Positions 20,521 through 30,983 of a stretch of DNA of 64,000 nt are shown in pieces. A program made the position numbers and the translations under genes. This DNA comes from Liolophura sinensis. Lineage: Eukaryota > Mollusca > Polyplacophora > Chitonida > Chitonidae. The stretch lies in contig NC_088298.1 of the NCBI RefSeq assembly GCF_032854445.1, positions 10,281,504 through 10,345,503 on the forward strand. The letters run 5' to 3'. Numbering within the stretch: position 1 is the first letter of the stretch; each line of letters starts with the position of its first letter. The notes under the pieces are model-generated. The model made no database searches. It saw nothing but the letters and a program-made list of their open reading frames with translations, and was not told the DNA's origin.

Positions 20521-21938
20521 ACAACAACATCACGGCCGCTCAACCAAATCGACGCCACTTTAAGGAAAGAAGAGATTGTTTGAACGAATATAATGATAGG
20601 GAGCTCTTAGAAAGGTTTCGTCTGGATGCTGCAGGGATTCGGTATATCGAATCACTAGTTAGGGATGACGTTGTAAGTGGATCGAATAGAAACTGTGCAC
20701 TTACTCCAATGCAGAAAGTGTTGATTACTCTTCGTTTTTTGGCAACTGGGAAAATGCAGCTATGCAATGGTGATGACATGGGAGTCTCACAGCCGACTGT
20801 ATCTAGGGCTATCACAGCTACTGTAAGATTCTATCTTCAAACCGGCTAATTGCTCAGTTCATTCGTTTTCCACTGACAGCTCGCGAAATCCGTGAAAAAC
20901 AGGAAGAGTTCTACGCTGCTGCCCAGTTTCCAGGCATTGTTGGGGCTATTGATGGGACACGCGTACAAATCACCGCTCCTAGCACATTTGAAAATGAATT
21001 TGTTAATCGGCACCATTACCACAGTATTAACGTTCAAATTGTTGTGGATGCGAAGTACAACATTCTCGACATTGTCGAAAAATGGCCAGGGTCAACACAT
21101 GAGGCTCGATTTCTGGCTGAAAGTGGACTGAGACAGCTTTTTGAAAACCACCACGCACCCATCCACACTCATCTGATCGGAGATAGCGGATACCCATCTA
21201 AACGCTGGCTTCTTACCCCTTTCCTCAGGCCACAACCTGGCCCTCAAACAAATTATAACAGGTATTAAAATATCACCTAACTGAGCTTTGTATCGCGAAC
21301 ATTGAGTTGTTTCCCTTGATATTCATTGGCGGCGCATACTGTTCTGTATTCGGTAATTGACGGGAATTTTTCTTTTTTTGAAAAAAAATATATCCTCATT
21401 TCAAACACTTGAGTTTTTATAAAGATGCATAATTACTGAAATGTAAACATTATAAGAGTTCATCGCAAAAATTTGATGAAGGCATAAATCCTTCCTCACA
21501 ACAGGGGGGATAACTGGTATAGTGGTTAAGTTGGACCTTCTCATAATCCTGATATTCTGAGATCGAATCTCATTTGTGGAAAGTCATTTTTTGGCAGGTT
21601 TTTTTTTTAACTCTGGATAAAATGATTTGTTCATTTTGTTACATTTTAGGTCCCACAAACGGACACGTAGTGTAGTTGAAAGGGGTATAGGCCAGTTGAA
21701 GAGAAGATTTCATGTATTGCATGGAGAAATAAGGATGTCACCAGACAAAGCCTGCCAAATAATTTTGGCATGCGCGGTTCTGCACAATATCTGCAAATTG
21801 AGACAAATTCCTCTTCCAGGTAATGAAGAGGAGGATGAAAATAATGGAGGTGATCAACAAGGGGATGGTGTCATTGCTCCAGATGCCAATGTTGAAGGCG
21901 TTCGATACAGGCAGCAATTTGCCGAAACTCATTTTTGA
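20520..21938 (+). pseudogene. Harbinger DDE transposase (DDE_Tnp_4 type), one frameshift
   Basis: A first segment (about 20520-20845) has the typical N-terminal LLERFRLDAAGIRYI and VSQPTVSRAI helix-turn-helix stretch. The frame then shifts near 20830-20845. It resumes with RLIAQFIRFP, IVGAIDGTRV (first catalytic Asp), and LIGDSGYPSKRWLLTPF (second Asp) to a donor CAG/GTATTA at 21261. After a 388 bp intron, the exon from 21650 encodes [15 protein letters not shown] (catalytic Glu) and ends at TAA 21938 after an acidic tail. No ATG lies in the first frame, so an upstream start or exon is missing or lost. The frameshift makes this copy non-functional unless a cryptic splice restores the frame. 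Confidence 0.85.
21511..21586 (+). repeat. tRNA-Met-like pseudogene in the transposase intron
   Basis: The stretch contains an A-box (TGGTATAGTGG), an anticodon-arm-like TTCTCATAATCC with CAT in anticodon position, and a B-box in a foldable T-arm (CTGAGATCGAATCTCA). The acceptor ends do not pair well, so it is a tRNA relic or a SINE head rather than a functional gene. Confidence 0.45.
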
Positions 21939-21959
21939 ATTTATTATTGACTGATCGGC

Positions 21960-23130
21960 CTGTTGATTGTGACTTCTCCCTCTTTCACTCAACCTCATGC
22001 TGTATGTTCTTTGTGAAAACACATTGTGTTCAAAATAAGCCTCTGTTTTTGTTTAGCCCACCTATCCCATTATCATACTAGTGATATATTAAACTGTTAT
22101 TTCCTTACACATCCAGTCAAATGAATATGTAAGTGCTCTCTCTTTTTTTTTCTGCAAATAAACAAACACAATAGTTGATACTTTACTAAAAGAAAAAAAC
22201 TTACGTTTATTAAATATGAGCAATGGAATATGCTTGAGTTTGATTGCCTTGCATACTGCTTCACGATATCCCAGCCACGTAATGGCAGCCAGTTTATATC
22301 CAGGGCAAGCAACACTGGATCACATCACTTGTTCAGTTAATGTTAATTGCCCGAGCTTGGTCAATACTAGATGACAATACTTCCTGCAGTTTCAGTACGT
22401 ACTGACGGTTCCACAGTCAGTACATCAATTATCTGAAACTGTATTGCATATCACCATTTCTTTCTTAGTCATTTTAATATCAGGTCTAAATTGTACTGTC
22501 CTTATGTTACGATTGCAAGTGTTAAGATTGCAAGTGTTGTAATCCAAGGACACCAAAGCTAAGTGACAAGTTACTGACTGACTTTTGTCAGACATTATCT
22601 GCAAGAAAATGGCAGAATCCAGGTTTACACTCACATCCTCAAAGCTGAAGCACTATGATCTTGACAAGACAGCTTAAGGCTAAGACTCAGCTGATTTTCC
22701 CCTGGGGTATTTTAGCTGTACAATTATACTTCAAAAATGCTAATAATATGTGATATTACAATTATTCAAATACATATTTGTTTACATACAGAGGGCCAAT
22801 ATTTCAGGAGCTGTGTTGCTTCCTATCGGCATTCATTAGTACCTGACAGGAAAAATAAATTTATTCCATAAGCCCATGGTAAATTAATACACCCTTTATT
22901 GCACGTTAATATGATATAAAACTAATATAATACAGAAGAGAAAGCCAAACTGAACAAACCTGAAGTGAAAGAGACTCACCAGACACACATGGCTGAATAC
23001 AAGTACATTTTGATGGGCAAGTTGGAAAAGAAAAATATTACATGGAAGTAGTGAGAGACATGCTAAATGCCTTTATCACAAACATCAAGGATCTGAGGGA
23101 GATATGCAGTAAAAGTGGCACAATATTTTC
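21960..23130. other. Intergenic part of the Harbinger element
   Basis: Non-coding, AT-rich sequence between the transposase stop and the Myb-like gene. No ORF above 80 codons with recognisable content; no further repeat identified. Confidence 0.5.
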
Positions 23131-23137
23131 ATTCAAT

Positions 23138-25324
23138 TTATTCTTCTTGATTTCTGTCTTGCAATTTCATTTCATAATACTGAATTTGAAGTTTGAGTTT
23201 TTTGATCTTAAGGTCCTGAATAATCTCGGCCTTGCTTGGGTTTGGAAGTGTTTCATGCTGAACCACTGGTGCGCCAGGTGAAGGTACCTCCACTAGAGCC
23301 TGTAGGTGGGTGATGTCCACTGCCTGACTGGCACTAGGACGAGCATCCAAGTATGTGATGGGCAAAGGTGCTGGTGGAAAGTATGGCATGTCAGTTGTGC
23401 TGAAATGTAGACATATACATTTTTCTATACAAAACATACATACTATATCAATAATACAGTTATACAACTATAACTGACCCCTTAAAGAAACTTAAGTTGG
23501 TGGGACTTTTAAACAACAGATACAACTCAAGTTGAATAAAACATAGTAATTATTTTGAGAAAACCAAAATTGGATTTAGTAACTTTTTAAACTTGCTTAA
23601 CACAACATATATCTGAAGCACTGTGATAAATACCAAATTTACTCATTCATTTTAATCTATCATTGCACACTGCATTTTGAGAAAAATTACTTACTGAGAT
23701 TCATTAAGTTGAATTAAGGTGGAATCTATGCCATCACCAACTCCCCCAAGACAAACATTGTTCTCCCCTAGAATGGACATTACCACCTCAGCTATAGCAC
23801 TTAATGGCTTTAGTGATGGTCCTCCACCTGTAAAATAAAATAGTATATGCCCAAATAATAAGATCTTTCATTGTATTTGATCTCAAATCATTTTAGACTT
23901 ACAGCTGATGATGCAATCAATGATTTTGACAATAGGTTTTGTTATAAATAAAGATTATGTTTCAAAGTAACAATTATGTACTACCAGTCAACTTGGAAAA
24001 AAAATTAATATGAAAAATCCTTTGAACTTTCAATTCAGTGAAAGTTGACATTGAGTTGTTTAGAAATAAAAAAAAATAATACAAGTAGGCCAGTGGGGCA
24101 CAGATGGTCTCTGGTTCAGAGTTTAAAACCTGAACACATGAGAACATAAAAAGTGTGCAAGTCTTGGGGCAGGTTAAATGGTCTGTTTGCTAGGTGAATA
24201 TAATGCATAAATCACTGTATATGTAATACACAGAAAGTGATTTGTTTTGATTTATTTTATTTATTTGATTGGTGTTTTACGCTCACTCAAGAATATTTCA
24301 CTTATACGACCAACATTATGGTGGGAGGAAACCGGGCAGAGCCCGGGAGAAACCCAAGACCATCCACAGGTTTCTGCCGACCTTCCCACGTACGGCTGGA
24401 GAGGAAGCCAGCATGAGCTGGACTTGAACTCACGGCGACCGCATTGGTGAGAGGCGCCCAGGTCATAGCGCACTAATCAACTGAGCCACGGCAGCCCCAT
24501 GATTTTTTTTTATGCCATACTTAACAACATCTTGGTTATTAGATTAATCCTCACATATTCTAAAATTTCATTTATGACATGAATCGAAATATAGGTCTAT
24601 TTGAATGAGTCTTTGTCTGTGGTATTGCTTGGTATAAAAATGATATCTGGCTCATTGATAATTTTACATCTAGTCTCCACAGTTTGGAGAAGTACCTACA
24701 TTTGCATTTTAATTTAACTAAATCAGTTTCCCTCGTACATAAATATTCTTAAGCTTAATAAATGAACTGCTTTCACTCACTTTACAAAAATCTATTCAAT
24801 AAAGGCCAAGTTCATCATCCTAATTTAATGTGTCTTTCACTTTGATCATTTGCAATATTATTTTTTCCAGTGCACTACACTCCATATACCCTCAACTTCA
24901 AGTAAGAACTATGGATTTAATTATACTCTGTGCCATTTTTGTTTTAGTACAATGTTTAAATCTTAGTCAATGTTTAGCTGCATTTATGAGAGATAATCAT
25001 TCCAATTAAATATTTTACATAAAATAATTTAAGTTTACATACCCATCGCACACTGCGCTTTCTTGTAGGCCGAGATTTCCGATTTGGTTTGGGAGAAAAT
25101 ATTGTACCACTTTTTCTCCACTTCTTCTTCTGACCGTTTGACGGCTGTGAACGAGGCATTCAACCTGTCCGTCACCAACTTCCATGTAGTTTTTTTTTCT
25201 TTTCTGAGGTCAATCCTGGACCCAGCTTGCCCCTCAGTATGTCCTTGTATTGTGCCATGTAATTGGCGAGGCTCAAACACTCGTCGTTTGACCAGTTCGG
25301 CTTTCTTTTCCTTTTTTTCTCCAT
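23138..25324 (-). pseudogene. Harbinger Myb/SANT-like protein gene, three exons, one frameshift
   Basis: Exon 1 (25324-25043) starts at an ATG with a KKRKRKPNW basic run and the trihelix/SANT signature (W..DE.L.L, WKLVTDRLN, VEKKWYNI). An A9 run near 25190 is one base out of frame, splitting the domain. The donor is ATGG/GTATGT. Exon 2 (23827-23695, acceptor TTTTACAG, donor CA/GTAAGT) and exon 3 (23399-23138, acceptor CATTTCAG) join in frame and end in a Lys/Leu-rich coiled-coil-like tail (IIQDLKIKKLKLQIQYYEM) before TAA. In Harbinger elements this protein binds the termini and helps the transposase enter the nucleus. A SINE at 24249-24499 lies in intron 1. Confidence 0.82.
24249..24499 (-). 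mobile_element. tRNA-derived SINE inside the Harbinger element
   Basis: Minus-strand order: head GGGGCTGCCGTGGCTCAGTT (A-box), GTGAGTTCAAGTCC (B-box), conserved body, and an AAATAAAT tail at the plus-strand left end. It is flanked by an imperfect duplication TGATTT(G/T)TTTT at 24238-24248 and 24500-24510. It lies in intron 1 of the Myb-like gene, so it inserted after the Harbinger element. Confidence 0.85.
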
Positions 25325-25591
25325 GTCAGATTGTGTTTACATCGAAATGTCGTCTGCTGCTCACGTGACATTATGATGTACCAAAATTATCTTTATTATT
25401 AGAGACCTCTCTCGTTGCTACGGGACACGCGTTTGAGAAAAAACTTATCTTTTAAGTATTTTCTTCTCTAAGAATCGTGTTAAGAAATTTTATGAATGCA
25501 TTCTTAAATATTTTCTTAGCTAAGAGTAACTTCTATACTTAAGTATAAATTCTTAGCTAAATCTTAAGAATCTTTATGAATACGGGCCCAG

Positions 25592-26157
25592 GTTCTTAAT
25601 ATGGTTCAGAGAGTTAAGGGCAAAAATAATAAAGCCAAAGTTCAGCATTTAAGAAGTGGTGACACCTTATTAACATCTCCGTCTGATATACCCAATAAAC
25701 TAGCTGACACAATATCTGAGAAATCTTCTGCAGAGAATTACACTGCTGAGTTTCAGGTTATTAAAAAAAAAAAGGAGAAAATAAAATTGCCCTTTTCTTC
25801 TAATGATGTGGAAGATTATAATCAGCCGTTTTTGGTTGAGTGGTTTGGACGACTGGTAATTTCCCGTAATCATGGAGGGAGGCGTGTATTATCCCGGTGC
25901 CTAAACCGGGTAAGGATCATACCGATCCAAATAATTACCGTCCCATAGTCAACAAGCTTTTATCTAATATTCAGTGCGGTTTTCGTCAAGGTCTATCCAC
26001 CTAAATATCACCTTGTTCGATTTGAAACTTTTATTCGAAATGGTTTCATTAATAACGAACATGTGGTGTTGATATTTTTCCACCTTGAAAAGGCCTACGA
26101 CACCACATGGAAATATGGTTTTTTGGAAGACCTTTCACATATGGGAATTAAAGGATG
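25592..26157 (+). mobile_element. Old LINE-A copy, part 3: linker and N-terminal RT
   Basis: Resumes the LINE after the Harbinger insertion: MVQRVKGKNNKAKVQHL, then INKLA-like and PGKDHTDPNNYRP-equivalent segments with frameshifts and a deletion of the NYRP-GFRQG interval. It reaches AYDTTWKYG at 26095 and ends at GGATG (26153-26157), where the gypsy element inserted. Confidence 0.85.
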
Positions 26158-26302
26158 TGTCATATAATGTGGTTACATCTATATGTGAAACGGACTATAG
26201 AGATGCATGATATAGACTGTATAGTTATGAGTGACTAGTAAAAGTTGTTTGCAGTTACAGACCGGTGTTCTTCGATAATTTACATGTGTACAACACATGA
26301 TA
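26158..26302 (+). repeat. 5' LTR (145 bp)
   Basis: Begins TGTCATATAATG and ends CACATGATA. 144 of 145 bases match the 3' LTR. Being short, it leaves little room for promoter and polyadenylation signals; I cannot pick out a clear TATA box. Confidence 0.95.
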
Positions 26303-26316
26303 TGGTGTCAGAGTGG
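26303..26316 (+). promoter_or_regulatory. Primer-binding site
   Basis: TGGTGTCAGAGTGG directly follows the 5' LTR. It starts with the TGG expected from a tRNA CCA end and resembles the TGGTATCAGAGC-type site for initiator Met tRNA. The exact primer tRNA is not established. Confidence 0.65.
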
Positions 26317-26333
26317 TCAGACTAGATAGACGA

Positions 26334-29300
26334 ATGGCCAAGTTCGAACCTCCAGAACCATTTTCGTTCGACAGACCAACGGAATGGATAGAGTGGCGAG
26401 ACAGGTTGTCGCTTCAGACACGCGACAAAACTCCACAAGGAAGATGGCGACGTTCAAGTTAGTTCGCTGATCTATGCAATGGGATCACAGTCCGAGGCAA
26501 TCTTCAAATCGTTTGCTCTCAATGACAATGACAAGAAAGACTATAACAAAGTTCTGGAGAAATTTGATGAAGACTTTGTTCCCAAGCGAAATGTGATTTT
26601 CGAGCGCTGCAGGTTCAACAAATGTGTGCAGCAAGACGGTGAAAGTGTTGAAACTTTTGTGCGGAATTTGTACACGCTAAGCGAACACTGCGACTTTGGT
26701 GATGCCAGAAATCAATACATACGAGACCGACTTGTTATAGGATTATTAGACGGGCAAGTATCGGAACGATTACAAATGAAAACTGACTTAACATTAGATG
26801 GTGCAATTGAAACAGCTCGGCACTCAGAACTAGTTAAAAGTCAGCGAAATGAAATTCGGTCAACCTCAGCATCAGCCGATGCTATACGGGTCACGCAGTC
26901 CCGGGCAACGCCTATAGTCATTGCCAGAGGTAGAGGTAGCCAGTCAAACAGACAAAATACGCGTGGCGGTGCCAGGCCTAGACAGAGACAATCGCAGCAG
27001 AAAAATCCAGTCGGTAATCGTTGTACCTGTTGTAATTTATTACATGCACGTAATAAATGTCCTGCTAAGAATGCGGAGTGTAACAGATGCCACCATATTG
27101 GACATTATGAACGATGCTGTCTAACTAAAAACGTTGACATTGTTACTCATCAGACAAGCCAGCTACATCTTGACAATGGTTATAATTTCCTTGGAGCTGT
27201 TAATTGTGTCGACTCACAGGAACCAGCATGGACTGTCAATCTTAGAATTCTCAATAAATCGATTAAATTCAAGATTGATTCTGGAGCAGATGTGACAATT
27301 ATGTGTGAAACCACATACAATTCACTGCAGCCTAGACCAGCTCTCAAACCAGCCAGTGCTATGTTAAGCAGTCCCGGCGGAAATCTGACAGTTCGGGGAG
27401 AGTTCGAAACCGACATTAGGCTGAACGACGAGAAATTTACAGTGAACATTTTTGTTGTTTCTGGACCTACACATAACTTGTTGAGCCGTGGAGCAGCAGT
27501 TGCCATGGGATTAATCCAACGATTGGATGAGATCAACGACAGTGTATTCGGTGATATTGGACTTATGAGGTGCGATCCGGTGAAAATAAAGCTGAAAGAA
27601 AACGTCACACCATACGCAATTCATACTGCGCGACGAATACCGATTCCGTTACTACCAAAAGTAGAAGCGGAGTTGAAACGTATGGAACAGTCAGGTGTCA
27701 TCATAAAGGTTACCGAACCTACAGACTGGTATGCGCCTATGGTTCCAGTGGTAAAGCCGAATGGCAAAGTGCGCATTTGTGTCGATCTGCGACAGCTCAA
27801 TAAAGCGATTAAACGCGAGCGATATACGTTACCGACAATTGACGACGTTCTACACAAGATGGCAAACGTGAAGTACTTTTCGCGACTTGACGCGAGTTCC
27901 GGTTTCTATCAAATTCCTCTTGACGATGAAAGCTCAAAACTAACATGCTTCATGACGCATCTCGGACGATATGCTTTCCGTAGACTCCCGTTTGGAATTT
28001 CGAGTGCGCCAGAAATTTTCACGCGCATCGTTACAGAATTATTAGGTGACCTCGAGGGTACCGCAGTCATGGACGACATATTCGTGGGCGGAGATACTCG
28101 CGAATCCCATGACAGAAATTTAAATCGTGTTTTCGATAGAGTGCGCGAAGCACAGATGACGTTAACTAAGGAGAAATTTGTGCACTGTCAGACAGAAATG
28201 GACATATTAAGCCATAGACTGGGTGCTGAAGGAATCAGTCCTCACCCCGACAAGGTCAAGGCGATCGTGGACTTAAAGCCGCCTAATGACATTGTAGAAT
28301 TAAGACGCTTTCTCGGTATGGTAAATTACCTTGGACAATATGTACCAAACTTATCGGACATGCTACAACCACTGAATGAATTGCTGAAATCAGATAAGGT
28401 TTGGATATGGGGACAACCACAGGACAAAGCTTTTCGTGCTGTTAAGCATGCTCTGTCATTGTCACCTGTATTAGCAATCTACGACGTTACCTTGCCAACG
28501 ATAGTAAGCGCAGACGCGTCGCGATACGGACTTGGTGGTGTTATTCTGCAGCAACATGGTCAGCTGTGGAAACCGGTAGCTTACGCATCTAGAACTCTTA
28601 CCGAAACTGAAAAGCGCTACGGACAAATTGAAAAAGAGTGCCTAGCTTCAGTTTGGTGCTGCGAGAAATTTTCGCGATATCTAGTTGGATTAGAATCATT
28701 TCGACTCGTGACGGATCATAAGCCGCTTGTTCCTCTCATGAACAGTAAAGACATAGATCAAGTGCCGATTCGATGTCAGAGACTGTTAATGCGACTAATG
28801 AGATTCAATCCTATTGCGGAACATGCACCAGGTAAAACAATGGTGGTAACCGATACGCTTTCGCGAAGCCCATTGTTAACGACAGAAGACACATCGCTAG
28901 AAGAAGACGTCATCGCGCATGTAAACGCGGTACGTGCGCATTGGCCAGCATCAGACGCGAAATTAGACAGTTTGCGACAAGCAACCAACGCAGATGAACA
29001 ACTTTTGACAGTTATTCGCTTTGTTCAAAATGGATGGCCTGAACTCGCGAGAGATGTACCTGAAAGTATCCGAGATTACTTTTCTGTACGTGAGAGACTG
29101 AGCACAGTCAATGGACTTTTGACTTGTGGTATACGTATTGTGGTTCCAGCGAGTTCTCGAGACGAGATCTTGGACCGAATACATGACGGACATTTAGGCA
29201 TGAGTAAGTGCATACAACGGGCCAACCAATCAGTATGGTGGCCAGGATTAACAAAGCAGATCCAGACTAAAGTTGCCCAGTGTTCCTACTGCCAGATAAA

Positions 29301-30114
29301 CAGACCTAGTTTACGCAAGGAACCGCTAAAATCAACGCCGTTACCTTCGCGTCCTTGGCAACAGTTAGCCGCAGATATACTGGAATTCAAAAGTAAACAT
29401 TACTTACTTGTAATCGACTACTTTTCGCGATACTTTGAGTTAAAACACGTCCCGCGATTAACCAGTAATGTTACTATTCTCAAGATGAAAGAGATTTTCG
29501 CGCGGTTCGGAACGCCCGAACAACTTATTACTGACAATGGTACCAACTTTGTCTCGCGAGAATTTAGAGAATTCCAAACCGCGTATTGCTTTCAGCATAC
29601 GACAGTGAGCCCTTATCATCATCAGGCAAATGGTGAAGTTGAGAGAGCCGTCGCGACCGCGAAGAAAATATTAGGACAGAAAGATCACTTTCTTGGCCTA
29701 ATGACTTACCGTTCTACGCCGACGCAGCCTACAGGATGTAGTCCGGCGGAACTTTTAATGGGAAGACCATTAAAAACAACCCTCCCCATTCTCACCGAAA
29801 ACTTAACTCCAAGGTGGCCGAACTTTGAGAGGGTGAGAGAGAATGATGATAGAGCCAAATCGTTGAATGAACGCTACTTCAACGATCGTCATGGTGTACG
29901 AGAACTTCCTGAACTGAAACCAGGCGACACGGTTCGTGTAAAACTAGACAATGAGAAGGGTTGGGTGACAACGGGAATTGTCACAGATAAGCTCCCAACA
30001 CCGCGATCTTATAATATCGAAACGAGCAGAGGCAAATACCGTCGTAACCGTAAGCATTTAAAGCCAGCTCCAGGTATTACTTACGAGACGACCTCCAAAA
30101 CGTTACAGATTTGA
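26334..30114 (+). pseudogene. gypsy gag-pol polyprotein (single frame from 26479, one gag frameshift)
   Basis: From 26479 the frame is open for 1211 codons. In this numbering, gag ends in a Cys/His-rich stretch CTCCNLLHARNKC..CNRCHHIGHYERCC (~180-213). The protease has DSGAD (D267). RT runs from ~390, with its catalytic VMDD at 530-533. RNase H contains SADASRYGLGGVIL and TDHKPL. Integrase has an HHCC finger (from HDGHLGMSKC at ~902), and D966, D1019 and E1055 form a D,D-35-E triad, followed by a C-terminal chromatin/DNA-binding segment. The natural gag start is probably the ATG at 26334. That frame loses register near 26406 and hits a stop about 50 nt later, so either the first ~50 residues are lost or a shortened gag is made from 26479. 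The shift could also be a base-calling error. Confidence 0.92.
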
Positions 30115-30340
30115 TTGACATTCGTTTCTAGAAGTTCTGAATAAGTTTACAGTTTAGCAGTAGTTAGCAATGTTGCTGTAGTGTAGTCAAAGGACAATAC
30201 ATTTAAAAGTTAATAGGCAACACTGAATTTAGATTTCTTCCATGCAGTTTGCTAGTTTAAGACTGAAATTATATACTCAAAGACTTTAGTTAACTTCAGT
30301 TAATAGATTTTAGTAGTTGACAAACGTTTGATGGACTTAA

Positions 30341-30349
30341 GAGGGGAGA
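30341..30349 (+). promoter_or_regulatory. Polypurine tract
   Basis: GAGGGGAGA lies immediately before the 3' LTR, the position from which plus-strand DNA synthesis is primed in LTR retrotransposons. Confidence 0.8.
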
Positions 30350-30494
30350 TGTCATATAATGTGGCTACATCTATATGTGAAACGGACTATAGAGATGCAT
30401 GATATAGACTGTATAGTTATGAGTGACTAGTAAAAGTTGTTTGCAGTTACAGACCGGTGTTCTTCGATAATTTACATGTGTACAACACATGATA
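30350..30494 (+). repeat. 3' LTR (145 bp)
   Basis: Matches the 5' LTR except at 30365 (C versus T) and is followed by the GGATG duplication. Downstream sequence resumes the interrupted LINE (TTTACCTTTATTTATATC). Confidence 0.95.
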
Positions 30495-30499
30495 GGATG

Positions 30500-30766
30500 T
30501 TTACCTTTATTTATATCTCACTTTTTATCTCATCGTAGTTTAAAGTACGGGTTGGGTCCACTCAACAAAGGCTCTCGATATAATTAAGCTCGTGTCTAGC
30601 ACCGATTGGGGTGCTGACCAATCCATTTTACTTAATTTACATCGTTCTCTGTTGAGGACAAAACTGAACTGTGGATCCATCATTTATGATTCCGCTACGA
30701 CATCATATCTCAAAATTTTTGATCCTGTCCATCACCAGTCTGAGGCTCAGTCTTGGTGCTCTTAGA
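30500..30766 (+). mobile_element. Old LINE-A copy, part 4: RT thumb region
   Basis: LINE sequence continues after the gypsy duplication (GTTTAAAGTACGGGTTGGGTCC, equivalent to 17670). It then skips by deletion to GGCTCTCGATATAATTAAG (equivalent to 18123) and ends at TGCTCTTAGA, the left duplication of a SINE. Confidence 0.85.
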
Positions 30767-30983
30767 TTTATTTATATATTTATTTATTTGATTGGTGTTT
30801 TACGCCGTACTCAAAAATATTTCACTTACACGGCGGCGGCCAGCAATATGGTGGGTGGAAACCGGGCAGAGCCCGGGGGAAACCCACCACCATCCGCAGG
30901 TAGCTAGCAAACCTTCTCACTTTCGGCCGGAAAGGAAGCCAGCATGAAGCTGGACTTGAACTCACAGCGACCGCATTGCTGAA
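30767..30983 (-). mobile_element. tRNA-derived SINE, 5'-truncated, in the LINE
   Basis: Plus-strand TTTATTTATATATTTATTTG starts the tail end. The conserved body GGAAACCGGGCAGAGCCCGG follows, and the copy stops in the B-box region (CTCACAGCGACCGCATTG), lacking the tRNA A-box. The flanks TGCTCTTAGA (30757-30766) and TGCTTTTAGA (30984-30993) are a 9/10 target-site duplication. Confidence 0.88.

Larger units (their letters stand above)
20326..25588 (+). mobile_element. PIF/Harbinger DNA transposon, 5.26 kb
   Basis: Terminal inverted repeats of about 25 bp begin GG(T/C)CCGTATTCATAAAG at 20326 and, inverted, end at 25588. They are flanked by CAG at 20323-20325 and 25589-25591, the 3 bp duplication expected of this superfamily. 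Inside are a DDE transposase (plus strand) and a three-exon Myb/SANT-like gene (minus strand), the two-gene layout known for Harbinger elements. A later SINE sits at 24249-24499. Subterminal regions are full of TTCTTAA motifs. Both genes carry a frameshift in this copy. Confidence 0.92.
26158..30494 (+). mobile_element. Ty3/gypsy LTR retrotransposon, 4.34 kb, young
   Basis: Two 145 bp LTRs (26158-26302, 30350-30494) differ at one base, T at 26173 versus C at 30365. The target-site duplication GGATG is perfect (26153-26157, 30495-30499). A primer-binding site TGGTGTCAGAGTGG abuts the 5' LTR, and a purine tract GAGGGGAGA abuts the 3' LTR. One gag-pol frame has protease-RT-RNase H-integrase order, which defines Ty3/gypsy. 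There is no env. Uninterrupted apart from one frameshift near the start of gag. Confidence 0.95.

Noticed and set aside
26158-30494. Possible retrovirus rather than retrotransposon
   Set aside because: No envelope frame follows integrase; only ~235 bp separate the stop from the 3' LTR.
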